Assembly (NCBI GenBank): GCA_973895155.1
Contig: OZ316895.1
Coordinates: 3,348,001-3,412,000, forward strand
Origin: Marsupella aquatica
Taxonomy: Eukaryota > Marchantiophyta
DNA: 64,000 nucleotides
Reading direction: 5' to 3'
The translations under genes were made by a program, and so were the position numbers. Below, in pieces: positions 1 to 13,700 of the stretch. Below the pieces are notes generated by a model. That model worked only from the letters and a program-made list of their open reading frames with translations, ran no database searches and was not told the DNA's origin. Positions within the stretch are counted from its first letter, which is position 1. The number at the start of each line of letters is the position of its first letter.

Positions 1-1
1 A

Positions 2-112
<111 letters not shown>

Positions 113-122
113 CTAAAGTTTC

Positions 123-910
123 AATAAGTTCTGGACCATGCAACAACTCTTAGCCATAAGTGTATTTGCACTGTATTTGAACTCGTTTAGGGAGTTTACA
201 TGTTTACACTTATGTATTTGTCTTTTAGTGGAGACCTAGAAACGCTTATTAAACGTGAACGAAGCTGTAAAACCGTCAGCCAACTAAATGAAGAAGGTCA
301 GCCTTGCAGTAAGCCAGAATTTGCTGTAGTAGAGGGTGCACTTATTGAAATGCTGCATGATCCTCATGTCTATTCGGACTGTACAGTACTGTTTAGCACA
401 AAAACCCCCTAGCATGAGTGCAACAATATGCACTATGACAGTAATGTCAAACAGTCAATGATAAGTGTTCTGGACCATGCAACAACTCTTATCCATAAGT
501 GTATTTGCACTGTATTGGCACTCGTTTAGGGGGTTTACACTTATGTTTTGTGTCTTCTAGTGGAGACCTCAAAACGCTTTTAAAACGTGAACGTAACTGT
601 AAAACCTTAATTAGTAATATATTGTCATTATTAGTAATATATTGTCATGTCCAGATTCATCATCATATGATCTGGAACTGTCATTTTGGAACTCAGAATC
701 CACAGGGGGTTCTTTTCTTAGTGTCATTTTTGTTAATCCATAGGAGACTAATCAGGAACCTACTTTTTATATTCTTTTGATATTTGTACTCACACCCTCA
801 TTAGTGTGTGTGAGACTATTTAAGCAGGGAGACTAATGATACTAATTAGGGTAAACAGTGTAGATGCAGTAACCCAGAATTCGCATTCGCAGTAATAGAG
901 GGTGCACTTA
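123..910 (+). repeat. Duplicated gene-like fragments, origin unknown
   Basis: A block at about 123-274 recurs at about 461-606 with high identity. Both copies contain a pyrimidine-rich stretch ending in TTTTAG or TTCTAG, followed by an open stretch beginning SGDLETLIKRER (first copy) or SGDLKTLLKRER (second copy). A segment just downstream of the first copy (about 309-346, reading SKPEFAVVEGAL) recurs at about 868-910 as SNPEFAFAVIEGAL. The translated similarity survives while the surroundings differ, so these look like copies of one exon of an unknown protein-coding gene or element. The first copy stays open to a stop at 410-412; the others are interrupted. I do not recognise the protein. 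There is no sign that they belong to the helicase gene that starts at 1332. Confidence 0.55.
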
Positions 911-1331
911 GGCTTTCCCGGTAGGAAAGGCAAACAAAGCTCAACTTGTGTCTTAAGTTTACAAAAGTACAGTAGTGTTACTCTGTTGAATGTTGAAACA
1001 GAGAGGCAAACAATCAACATTGAAGGTTTTTTTGGAAGGACATGTGATCTGCTTCTCTTCCAAGCGAAAGAATTCTGCTCAGGACCTCGTTTTTATCCTC
1101 GCCTGGAGAGAGCTGGCTGATCAGCCGGACTCGGAAGTGTTGCCAAATTCTGAGAATTGGAGGCGGAAATCAGGTCTTTGTTGAGATTGCTGAATTGTCC
1201 TCTACAACGCAAAGGTTGGAGGTGTCCCGTGGTCGCTTCCTCAGCAGCGAGAGTTTTTTGCATGAGGTCTTCGTTTGTTGGCAATATTTTATTGCCTTCT
1301 GGAGTGGCTGGACGGTCTCCGTGCCGCAGCC
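911..1331 (+). promoter_or_regulatory. Upstream region and 5' leader of the DExH14 gene
   Basis: No supported coding sequence lies here. The stretch should contain the promoter and 5' untranslated leader of the helicase gene at 1332. Short ORFs in all frames are unrelated to one another. An in-frame TGA at 1263-1265 lies upstream of the chosen ATG with no other in-frame ATG between them, which fixes the start. I see no convincing TATA box and cannot place the transcription start site. Confidence 0.35.
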
Positions 1332-4300
1332 ATGCCGGGTCTCCAGGTAAGCTGCTGAGCCCTAGCAGCGTTCATAGGTTGGGAGGTTCTGGGGCTGGCG
1401 CTTAATTTTAGAGATTCAAAAATTCCGAAGGAGTTCTCTGAAGCATTTTTGGCTGCCAAGTCATCATTCGGTTTGAAAATGAGGAATTCTCTAGTCTTAA
1501 ACTTAAAAGCACTCTAATCTATCCTACGATGTGCCATTTGGCTGTGAAGAAGGTATCAACGCCTCGGCCGTGAATTTTGTTGGAAGGACTTTCCGCACAG
1601 CTTACGGATCAAGATTGCCGGAGCTCAGCTGCATTTCTTTCCCCAGCTTGATGTTGCAGCGTGGCTTACTTTTGATGATGTTGTGACGTAGATACCGAGG
1701 TTGACCACCACATTGAGAGCCTTGAGAAGTCAAAATGACAGTGTTTATGACGTCGATCACGAATATGTCCAGCGAAAGTCCATTCTCGATAGCAAGAAGG
1801 CAAAAAGGTTAGATGATTCTGGTATCCTGTAATCATTCAACAGAATTTGAATTTTCGGCGATCTGTAGCTTTTGAGAGCCCCTTTTGTATCCAGCTCTCT
1901 CTTCCTTGTTGTAGACGAGGAATTCAGCATACGAAAGAAATTGAAATGAGATGTTAACAGTCGCTGTGTTTTTTTTTTTTCAATGTACATACATATACGA
2001 GTCTAATGAGCCACATTTGAAATGGTTGTGGAGAGTGCTGACTCTGTTTAGAATAACTTCACATCGCAGAAATGCTGCCGTTTCAGTTTTAGCGGTCGGC
2101 GAATCTGATTTGGCTCGCAAGTTGGTTCCATCGTGGGACTCAGGTACCTCATCCTGTGGCGCGTGTACTGCATAATAGATCTATGCGTTGCGGAACTGTC
2201 TTGATATGAAATGTTCCCTATCTCACAATTCCATCAGTGGAATCTAATTTGCAGAATGTTGCTCTGTGACAGCTCCTCCACATATTTGCCGCACATATGA
2301 ATTTTTTTTGAAAGCTGTTGGGGAGCTGGTAAATGGAGAGCTATCAACGCAAGAGCTCCATCAGTCAGCGAGTATTGTGTATGATTTTTTGTATGACTTG
2401 GAAGTCGATGACCATGAAAGGAACACAAAGTCCCTCATCACTTCGAAGCGGTATGCTCGTTTTCATACTCTTATATCGTATTTAATGAAAGACCGGACGA
2501 CTGACTATCTTCTACGACAAATTCTGCTGGTTGTTCTCCCTTATTATCTCCATTGGTTCTGGTGAAGTCAGACCAGTACGTTTGTCTGCGTCTGCTGCTT
2601 GAGAAGCAGTGGTATTGTTGGTGCATTAGTCGTCCTTGAAGGTGTCCTTTCATGGTTGTTTCAAGCCACCACTGGCAATGTAAAAAGGAGAAGTGTCAAA
2701 CAACCTCTCCCTTGTTTCACTTTCCAGTCCCTGCCCTCCTATAAGATGCCAGCATCCTCCACAAGTTTAGGGAAACGATGCCTATTTTGGTGAGTTTTGG
2801 TCTTACTAGAACTTGCTGGTGACACTGGTGGTTCAAGGAAGATTACAACTACTGGAGAGAGGGTCATGTTTCTGAATTTCAATTGGTTTTTGGCTAACAG
2901 GGATCAGCTCGCAGAAGTGTTTGGGCCTGTAATTACAAATTCAGCACTTTTAAAGGCAGCAGAACTTGCCCACAAGCTATATATTTGGAAATTGGAGCTC
3001 ACTACTGGAACGCCAGGGGCAGGGAGTTCGCCATCATCCGCTCTGATGCAAGATGCTCTTGAGTTTGGATCAGAATTAGAATTCCGGGTTCCAGCAGTTG
3101 CTGCTGGACTGTCGGGGCAGGATAGTGAAGATTATGGTTGGGAGGTTCTTAGCACTAGAGATCCAAAGAAGTTAAAAGAGGCTGACGAGGAGCAATATTC
3201 CTTAGAAGTCGTACAAGCTGGGGTCAGGGATCTGTCTCATGAAGGACCTTTTCAAGAAATACACAATTTTCCCGAAGAAGTATACAAAGTCCAAGATGAC
3301 GGAGGGGGATTAGACTTACGATGGTTTAAAACAATGTGTGACAAAGCTGCTGAGTCTGGGGCTGGGGCCCAGTTTTCTGGTGATGAGCTCGCTGTGGCTG
3401 TGGCTCATGTCCTGGAATCTGAACGTTCGGGAGATGAGGTCGGTCGTTTTCTTCAGTATCTGTTGCAAAATTCTTTAACGAGGACCTTTAGTTTAGGAGC
3501 CCAATCCTAAAATGTTTAATCTTTTAAAATAATTTACAGTGAGGTGCCCGTGTTAGTTGGTCATCACCAGATGAGGATTATGACTTGATCATTTTTGCGG
3601 AGTCTTCTGACGTTGATGAAATGGAACAGATTTCAGGGGACTTGTTCGATCTAGTCGGGGATGCTTGGTTTGATTTCATTCAGCAACTCTTACAGGTATG
3701 AGAAACAAAGGCTAACCAACTCGTTGTCTGTCTCGACACTGACATATGGGAAGCTATTGTTGAGTTTTGTCTCAACTGTATGATAATATTCTCTGTTGCT
3801 AGTGTTGAGTAGGTGAGCTGTGTTGTTGTATTCATAGTGAACATTGCAGTCTGCTTCCACAGAGGATAGCAAGGTAGTACCGATCAGTATGCCGATCGTT
3901 TATACGTCGTAATTGACAAGCTGCAGTAACTCTCTGGATTTTCTTGTAGCATCGAAAAGAGTTAGTGGCCCTGATACATAAAGGCTTGACAGCCTTGAAG
4001 CTCGAAAAAGCACCACCAGCGCAAGCCCGCATGCCAAGTTATGGAACACAGGTGTTATGCTTATTCTTATGCTCAATATGTTCTACACGTTCTTTGTAAA
4101 CTTTAAGGTCACATGCCATTGCAAAGAGCCATTCAACACGACTCTCTTTAGTCACTTTGGCTCCTCACCTTTGGCCTCAATTGGTATGGTCACATCTCTC
4201 TGCAGTTCTGTATTGCGTGTTTCAAAATTCATTCAGATCCTCGAGCTACGAAAGTGTGAAGCTGGCTGCTTCTTCACCATCGAATGTCTTTTTTGTTTGT

Positions 4301-4717
4301 ATTTAAGCTGATGTAGGTGTAGCCTTTCTGATAATTTCTCGCATCAAGTTACTCTGTGAAGTATTAAGGCTAATCGAAATATGAACTCTTTAGGTGAGTG
4401 TCCATACTGGGTCTGAGCGACAGATCGATAAGATTCGGCGAAAGGAACAACGACATGCTCGAAAAGGGTTCGGAGCTGCTGGGGATGGCGACTCCGACTT
4501 GGATTGGCTAACAGGGGCTGGTGGTTTCTCTGCACTGATAAATTCAAGTGAAAAAAGCAATGCAGGAATGGATAATTTATTTGGAAAGGGTGATGATATT
4601 TATGGGTTGTCAGGGGCAGCTTTGCCTAAAGGATCTGTTCGTAAAAGCTTTAAGGGATATGAGGAGGTGAAGGTGCCGGCAACACCAACTGCTCCATTAA
4701 AGCATGATGAGCGTTTG
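1332..4717 (+). other. DExH14: DExH14 exons 1-8: N-terminal region
   Basis: Coding exons are 1332-1346, 1692-1821, 2093-2143, 2273-2450, 2901-3442, 3637-3695, 3950-4051 and 4394-4717 (residues 1-467). Exon 1 codes for only five residues. Exon 5 is the longest, at 542 nt, and contains the least conserved, acidic part of the protein. Exon 7 contains RMPSYGTQ and exon 8 contains [14 protein letters not shown] and [14 protein letters not shown], all typical of the region before the first helicase cassette. The acceptor of exon 4 is ambiguous: AG at 2253-2254 or AG at 2271-2272 both keep frame and differ by six codons. I chose the second because it gives the better match to the family. Confidence 0.9.
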
Positions 4718-7700
4718 GTGAGCATCTACTCTCACATTACTACACTACTTGTCCTTTAGCCTAGTGAATAGAGGCCAACAACTAAGGTTGTGCGAGCTAT
4801 TGGTCGTAGGCTGATAGAATTAGAGCTAGTTGAAGTGCATGCATTGTGTGCGTTTTCTTTGGCCTGCTTACAGACCAGGATTGATGTGTACTCCGCGTCC
4901 TTGATTTGTGTGGCAGGTGCTTATCACAGAGCTAGACGAATTTGCTCAGCTTGCCTTTGAAGGGTATAAATCGTTGAATCGAATCCAGAGCCGTATCTTC
5001 CCCACAGCTTATGGCAGCAATGAAAACATCCTTGTAAGAGTCCTTTTCCAGCCAATTATCGTATAAGCCAAACAGAAATAGCGGAGCGAATAAAATTAAT
5101 TCCCCCTTTAATTCTGCTGCAGAATTGGCTAATTGCATATGGCAGAGGTTGCATAGATCTTGAATTTTAAGTTTTTGTCTCACCAGTAGCTGTGCCCTTA
5201 AGCCAAACTTGCAAGTTTCCTTCAACTTGACATTGGAGAGAACTGCCCTTCTGCAGGTTTGTGCTCCAACTGGGGCGGGAAAAACGAATATTGCCATGAT
5301 TGCTGTGCTCCATGAGGTGAGAACACTAGCAGTAGTTTATATATTTGTTGTGGAGTAAGCAGTGCGACCCGTGGACTACACAATCTTTTATTTATTCTTT
5401 GAAAAGTAGATCTTCTATGTGAAGTCAAAGTGATGTGCTATTGGACATGTTTTAACTTGTTGCCATTATTGTTTGCAACAGATTGGACAACACTTGAAGT
5501 ACGGAGTGTTGCAGAAAAATGAATTTAAAATAGTCTATGTAGCGCCAATGAAGGTAGCTGCAAAACTGCTATTCTTTCTCGTAGGGTTACAGCATTCAAA
5601 AATTGATATGAATGTCCTTCTTCATTCTCTTTAGTCGAAGGACGGCATCTTCTCTGCAAACCTTGAGATGTGAAAGCCTGTGAACTTGTCTACGATCAAT
5701 CGACTTCAGCTCGTCTTGGAGAAGATTATTGTGAATCCAGATATTGACACATTTCACGCCTTTGACTCTGCTGAATACAGGCCCTTGCAGCTGAAATGAC
5801 ATCTGCTTTTAGTCGGAGGCTCGCACCATTGGGTGTGGTTGTGAAAGAATTAACTGGGGACATGCAACTCACAAAGCGGGAACTTGAAGAAACACAAGTC
5901 AGATCTCTGTCCCTTCTTTACGTATTTTCTTCTCTTGAGATGTCTCTGATTTCTTGAAGGAATTCTCCTGTTTCCTTCTCAAAGCGTTTTTGTTTTTAGT
6001 TTTGGTGGGTGCACCCACACTCGCCAACGCACAAATCTGCACAGGCTTGAACCTGGGACCAACGTGCTCATGAGAAACCTGTTATCCGCGGGATCAAGTA
6101 CTTTGCTTTTCGCCGATGTATTTCTTAGCCGGTTGCCTTAAATGGTCTCACAAAGATCCTGTCAGTCGTTCAAGATGAGTTTGCAAACCTCAGCGATCGT
6201 TGACGTGGTTGGGTTCTTCCCATCCCGCTGCCCGAAAGGTGTGGCTAATTCTTGGATGCTTTATTTACACTGCAGATGATTGTGACAACTCCTGAAAAGT
6301 GGGATGTGATCACTCGAAAGACCAGTGACATGGCTCTGGCCGTGCTTGTCAAACTTTTGATAATCGATGAAGTCCATCTTCTGAATGATGACCGTGGGCC
6401 AGTCATTGAAACAATTGTTGCCAGGACACTCCGACAAGTATGGTTGTTTCCTCCAAACTACAAACCATTTTTAAGATGCCCTTGAACATTGCAATTGTTG
6501 ACACTCGGCTGGCTTCTACTCCACGCTTCACGAGAAGATCCCATGTGCAAATCTTGGTTATGTACTGATTCGGAGGTTGATTCCAACAGGTGGAGACGAC
6601 CCAAAGTATGATAAGAATTGTTGGACTCTCTGCAACTCTACCCAATTACTTAGAGGTAACAGAGAAGAACTCTTGGGATTCTTGGTCAAGGTGGCCCTGG
6701 AACTTTTGTTCATGATCTCATTTTTTCTGTTGACAAGGATTTCACTTGGCTTGTTAAACAGACAATGCGTTTAAACAATGTGCTCTGGGCACAGTAATGA
6801 TCTGTTGCGTTTGATCCTGTTAAGATCGCGCTTGAGTCCCCTGTTTTTGAACTCACTTTTTACCGTCATGCCTGTCCAGGTCGCAAGATTCCTACATGTT
6901 AATCCAGAGACAGGCTTATTCTATTTTGATGCCAGTTATCGACCAGTGCCTTTGTCGCAGCAATACATAGGAGTCAGCGAACAGAAATTTGCTGCTAGAA
7001 ATACACTCATGAATGAGATTTGCTACAATAAGGTGAGTAGGTATATATCCCTATCGTAATTTGGTTCCTCTTTTACATGGCAAGATTGACGCATGGAATT
7101 ATGCCGAGGATATTTTATTTCTGGGAGGTTGTTTTGGTGAATACCGGACGTTCATGTATCTGAAGTACTAGAAGCTCGCAACAGAAGTTAGAACATTGAC
7201 ATGACTGGTTGGCTTCCGACATTCCTTCTCGTTTCGATTTTACAACGAATGAAGAAAGCTATCTATTTGCTTCGAGGAATTGTATAAAGTGAGAGAAGTG
7301 GCTTTGGTGTTTCCAGACTAAACTCTCAATGACCTGGCCTGTCTGGTGATTAGTAAATGCATTTTGAACCCCTTGGGCCCTAACATGTCAAGCGATCAAG
7401 AGTAAAAACCATCATATGACCAGCGATGGGTAACAATGCAATAGTAGTCTTGATTTTTTGTGTTGTATCGGGGGATGTCACATTTCAATACTGCGTTTTA
7501 GCATCTGATGATGCAGCTTTTCAACTATCCATTTTTTTGGCTCAGATTTTGGATGCCGTTAAAAATGATCAGCAAGCCATGGTATTTGTCCATTCCCGCA
7601 AGGATACTGTAAAGACAGCCCGCATCCTGGTAAGTTCTCTCGATTATATTTGTTTCGGGGAAGAAGTTAATATTCACTTCTAGTCCATTTTATCTTCATC

Positions 7701-10700
7701 ACCTAAAGGTGTGCAAATCTCGCTTTTGGAGAAGTGCTTGCTAACAGATCTTAATGATTGGTTCTGGGATATAGGTGGAAATAGCACAGAAGAATGGCCA
7801 GCTGGGGTTCTTTTCCAATGTTGATCATCCAATGTACGGCTTACTGAAGGTCTGTGCTTTACCGTTCTTTTCACTGATGCTACTCGTGTACAGTCCAAAT
7901 ACTTCGAGGAAATCAGTTTATATTACTCTAGGTTACTGTAGGTTACTTGAGGTTACTTTAGGTTACATGACCTTGTAAGACATCCGAGTCATAAAATGTA
8001 ACCTTGAGCTACTGAACGACCTTCATGACTGAATTGAGTTAGAATTTCAAGGTTCCCAATGGGGGCAAGGGATAGAAATCAGAAGATAGCGAACGAGCCA
8101 CCTCAATGAAGGCATCGGTGTGAAGTGTAGGCTGTCGCCAAACTTATTTGACTTGCATCTTAACGGCAGACAAAATGGGCAGCAAACAGAGGAAACTTTT
8201 TGCGAGGCAGAACCGACACTGTGATCTGTAGTGAACTGCCTACAAAATGCATATCTAGATGTGACAGGAAATTGTCTACTGATTGATGCTTCTGTACAGA
8301 ATTTGTCTTCTCATTCACTCTTTGAATTTGCTGCCCATTCCTGTGATGTGTGACTTTCATTCATGACAGTTTCTGTACCTTGCTAGGCCCACTTGCCCCC
8401 CATGGTTATCACATTTATTCATTTCTTCAATAATCATTGGAGCCCGTTCTTTGACTGTGTAGTGCATATTAGTTGCATTTGACACCCTGCATTTTTGTGT
8501 CCATGGCAGAAAGACTTTGCCAGGTCAAGAAATCGAGAGATTGGAGATCTGTTTCAGTCATCTTTTGGAGTTCATCATGCAGGCATGTTGCGGGGTGATC
8601 GTAATTTGGTAGAAAAGGCGTTTTCTGAAGGCCTCATTAAGGTATCGTTTTTACGATAGCCACTTCCAGATTCCATGGATAAGGGGCGTGACATATCAAG
8701 ACGAGAGAGAATGCATGGGATGAAGGATAGTAATCGTGGTTCCTCCTCACAGAAGGTCGTGTGCATCAATCTGTGAATAGACTTGGGGTGTCACATGTTG
8801 CTGGCTAACTGCTTCTGGGACAACAACGTCCTACACTAATTATTCTTGACCACCCCAATTTCAGGCAACAGTGACAAACATGAAAATGAAAATGGATCAG
8901 TTTTTCACCGACTTGCGATTTGGGGAGATGATATCTAGATTGGCTTTTACTGAAAATATCAGTTTAAGTGCTCTAGGAGCTTATTTGTTTGCTTGACTGT
9001 GGTAACAGGTCTTAGTCTGTACAGCAACTTTAGCATGGGGAGTAAATCTTCCCGCACACATGGTGGTCATTAAGGTGAGTTTTGTTCCTTATGAGAGTGT
9101 TGTATTGTTGAATCGAGCACACTTGATTAGGTTCTTATATTTTGAGTGTTGAAAATACGGAGCTTCTTCGAGCTTTTAGAATTCAATTCCTCTATATTCC
9201 CTTCCCCAGAGTCATCTTTGGAGTCATCCAAGAAACGCCTTTGATGTACTTTAAAAATCTTTTGAATGCTCAACCTGGATCGGATTTCTTTCATGAACAA
9301 ATAAACGTTGTTACAGTCATTATTTCGGACGCCTTCTTTCTGGAATTACCTATTTTTAATTAGAGGAGTTAAGCGTACGTGTAGCATTGGAGCACAATCT
9401 CGGCCACTGCAGACCAATTTACTGTAAATTCTGACTCTCTTGAAAATGAGCACTAAAGCAAGTGATGCGATTTCCGAGTATGATCTGTCACAACTATTAA
9501 TCTTATCATACACTATCCGGGCAGTCAGATGTACCGGTTAGCTTCTCTTCATAGATCCACTGGTCCCCTCTGTCCTGGCAATCTCAACGTTACTTGGTCG
9601 TCAATGTAGGGGACTCAACTCTATGACCCAAAGGCTGGAGGGTTTCGAGAACTAGGGATGCTTGATGTCATGCAGGTTTGTCATCTTTTCCATTACCTGT
9701 GCATTTGAATGTCTCCAGTTCTAGCACAGCTTTGCTTGTGTTCATGTACTACTTGTGTGATGGACGTGTGGGACTTCAAACAGAGAAGGATAGTGCATAA
9801 GTGGCCAGGGTGGCTTTGCAGGCACCTATCACCTTGGGTGAAAGACATTAGTTTAAGCCTACTTGCACTTCGACATTTGCATTGGATGTTTTGTACCGAA
9901 AGAGTCGGTGCCCGTAATGTATGCCCATTTGAATAAAGTTGATGTGGATTTCATTATGATTCCAGATTGAGGTAGTCAGGAGATTTGTTGATGTTACTTT
10001 GTATTGGATATTAACTTTGCTAGTGGTGAAATTTTACCTACAAGATTTTTGGTCGTGCTGGCCGACCTCAATTTGATACCAGTGGTGAGGGTATTATCAT
10101 CACTACCCACACCAAACTATCCCATTATCTGCGTCTAATGACTCATCAGCTGCCTATCGAAAGTCAGGTTAGTACTCACACTTAAAGGTCTAAACAATTC
10201 TTGCCCCTTTCGCCAATTGCTTTCCTTTAAATAGGATGTGCTCGATATTTATCAATGTCAGGACAAGGGCCAGATTTTCTGTGGAAGAGGGTATATTACC
10301 TTAGTTATGCCAACAATGAGTTCCGACCCTCCAATGTGACTCAGAATATTTACCTTTCTGTCCTCTGACTGCAGTTTGTAAGTTCCCTCAAAGATAATCT
10401 AAATGCAGAGGTTGTACTCGGTTCAGTTACTAATGTACGAGAGTCTAGCATATGGCTGGGCTATACGTATCTCTTTGTACGCATGAGATCAAACCCGCTT
10501 GTATATGGCATGACTTGGGAAGAGGTACGCTATTTTCTTTGCAGTGACACTCTTCTGGACAACATATCAGTTGGGCTAAGAACTGCATTCCTTTCTTACG
10601 AGGGTTTATTAGTTGCTGTTTCTTTCAGCTTCTGGACCCTGTTTTAACTTTGAAGTTTGGAGCTGTCTTAGTCATCCGTTTCATGATCTGAAAACTCTTA

Positions 10701-13700
10701 AAGTCATACTAGTATCTAACATAAAATGAAACCTTTAAATGTGTTGATTTGTGGGATTCTTGAACAGGTGCTGATGGATCCAGAGTTGACAGCAAAGCGC
10801 AAGTCCCTGATAACAGATGCTGCTCGTGCATTGGACAAGGCAAAGATGCTAAGATTTGATGAGAAAAGTGGCAATCTTTATTCCACAGATCTGGGGCGCG
10901 TGGCAAGCCACTTCTACATCCAGTACAGAAGCGTTGAGAGTTACAATGAGATGCTCAAACGGCATATGAATGACAACGAGGTCTTTGTCAGCTCTCTTTT
11001 GAATTCACTTCAAGTAATCTTGGAAGTAAATAAAATGGGCGAGCAGATCTTGTTCTTTGTTTGACGACAGGAATTGTTTTAGAAGTTAATAAGACTTTTC
11101 TTAGAAATCCAGTTACAAATACCTTCTCTAACTCGTATACATGTCGGTGTCTTCAGAGAGTATACTCTGTTTTCTGCTTTCCTCCATGGACGGTTCGTTT
11201 TCATTCAGTCAAGTGACATTGGACTGTCTGCATAGGTCATTCATCTGGTGGCTCACTCATCAGAGTTCGAGAACATTGTCGTCAGAGAAGAAGAGCAACA
11301 GGAACTTGCTACCCTGATGCACCAATCATGCCCATTAGAGGCCCGAGGAGGACCTGACGACAAATATGGAAAAATCAACATACTCATCCAGGTTCATTGT
11401 CCTCATATCATGGAACTTCTGATTTATCTTTTCTGTTCCAAGTCTGGAACTGAGCCATCAAATCATAGGTGATGCCCTTAGGATGAGATTATAACGCACT
11501 ATGTCAAATTTGACATATAAATACCACTTGTATGTTTTCCTCGACCAGGTGTACATCTCCCGAGGCTATTTGGAGGGATTTTCTTTGATTGCGGACAGTT
11601 CCTACATAAATGCCAGCTTGGGCCGAATCATGCGAGCACTTTTTGAGATTTGTATCCGACGTGGATGGTGCTCCATGGCAGCCCTCTTACTGGAATACTG
11701 CAAGGCTGTGGATCATCGAGTCTGGCCTCATCAGCATCCTTTGCGACAATTTGATACAATTTTATCCCAAGAAGTAAGGAACTTTGTAATATAAAAGAGA
11801 TGACTTGACATGTGAGGACTGAGAAAAGTTGGAATTTCTGAAAAGCTGCTCAAGGGATAACGAGGATTAAAAGGAAGGCGGCCAGTATAGAGTGGGTGGA
11901 CCTTGAGGAGTATTTTTTCAAAGAAACTGGTGAGACTTGACATAGTAATGCAACAGTTTATCCTTTGACCTAAACAGATTCTCCACAAACTTGAGGACAG
12001 AGGAGCTGAGATGGACCGCTTATATGATATGGATGAGAAGGAGATCGGAGCACTCATACGCCATCCACATGGAGGGAAGGTTGTACCAAATCCAGAAATT
12101 TGTATATATCTATATTCTGACTGTCAGAATTGGTCAGTAGTGATAATATGCTACATTGAATATCAGACAATAGGGGTTATGTATCTCAAAAGTTTTTAAC
12201 TCAAAGATAGTCATCTAGTGCAAGCATTGTTTCTATTACCTTATGTTTACTATATCCAGTGTGCGTATATGTGTTCCGCCTGCCAACCCCTCTCATGCTC
12301 TCTTCTGTTATTGCTTTCTTCTGCCCTACAAAAGTGAATTAGGTGAACAGCTGTAAACGTCAATAATAGTATATCCTCTCAATGGTTTCTGCTTTGGTCA
12401 ATGTGTGCAGCTGGTCCGTCAGTGCCTGCAAAATTTCCCAAGGATTCACCTTTCAGCCAATATTAGTCCTATCACTCGCACAGTTCTTCGGGTACATCTC
12501 TTCCACTTGATCGATCTATGCATTACATTCCACAGGTGGACTTTCAGTGGACTTTATGGTTAAGCTGCTAAGTACCTTTGTTTGTAAGTTCTTAAATTGA
12601 AAGGGGAGGCAATGTAAGATACTCTTATTCACCTTGCTCATGGGTAATCGATTAACTATGATTGCAAGACTCTTTTTAAAAGTACGTATCTTTTGGAGTT
12701 TCCCTGCACAGATAGCCTTGACAATCTCCCCAGAGTTCGTATGGAAGGATCGAGTCCATGGTACATCAGAGCGCTGGCATATTTGGGTAGAGGTAGAGAT
12801 TCTTCTACCATCCATGCTTTTCCTTCGTCCACTGCTTTACTATTTGAAATTTAAAACTGTCAAAGAATCACCGATTTTAGTCGATGCCATTTGAAATTCC
12901 AGGCTCCTTAATTTGATGCCTAAAGATTTGAATCTTCCTTGGTTCTGTTCAGAAGTACATTCTTGAGCTCGGTGTCTTTATTTCTGCAATATTTCGTGCT
13001 GTTGCTGGCAGACACTTCACTTGTTGAATGCTCTGATTCTTGCATTTTGCAGAGCCTTTTGTTTCTCCTTTCCTCCGACGGTTGTTGTGGCGCAGTTTAT
13101 GTGTCATTATTCTTTTGCAATGTGCTCACATAACATATTCATCTATACATTCTTCTCTACTGACATTACTTTGTCTATCCAGGATTCTGAAAATGAACAT
13201 ATATACCATTCAGAACTCTTTGTTCTCACAAAGAAAATGATGGCCGAAGGCAGTCACACAATTTCTTTCACTATCCCCATCTTCGAGCCTCTCCCTTCTC
13301 AATACTATATCCGGGCTGTTTCCGACACTTGGCTGCAAGCAAGCACAGTTCACGCAGTCTCTTTCCAACATCTTATATTGCCTGAGGTATGAGACGATTT
13401 GGAAATCACTTGATCACTTCATACAGCCATATATAGTTGGTCGACTCTAGTTCCATATTAGTATTCCGGATCTCAATATTATGCTAAAAATTATGCGGTC
13501 GTAAATTAGATTATGAGTTTTCATGTCTTCTATTTTCTATTGCGCATGTCATCTTTGCGGCGTAACTGTACCTTTCGCTTTTGCCTCCTTTGCAATTATT
13601 AGCTACATCCGCCTCATACGGAGCTGCTTGATCTACGGCCACTACCTGTCACCGCCCTTGGTAATACAGCATATGAAGGCCGCTACAAATTTTCACACTT

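Noticed and set aside
2797-3510. A 237-codon ORF as a separate gene
   Set aside because: Its central part (2901-3442) is exon 5 of the helicase, in the same frame and bounded by good splice sites. The ends are intron sequence read through.
6000-6075. Possible tRNA-derived or SINE sequence in a helicase intron (minus-strand GGTTCAAGCC resembling box B)
   Set aside because: No box A at the proper distance, no cloverleaf, and no second copy in the window.
5898-6275. A missing exon between EETQ and [10 protein letters not shown] of the helicase
   Set aside because: The two exons join in phase 0 and match the family with no residues missing.
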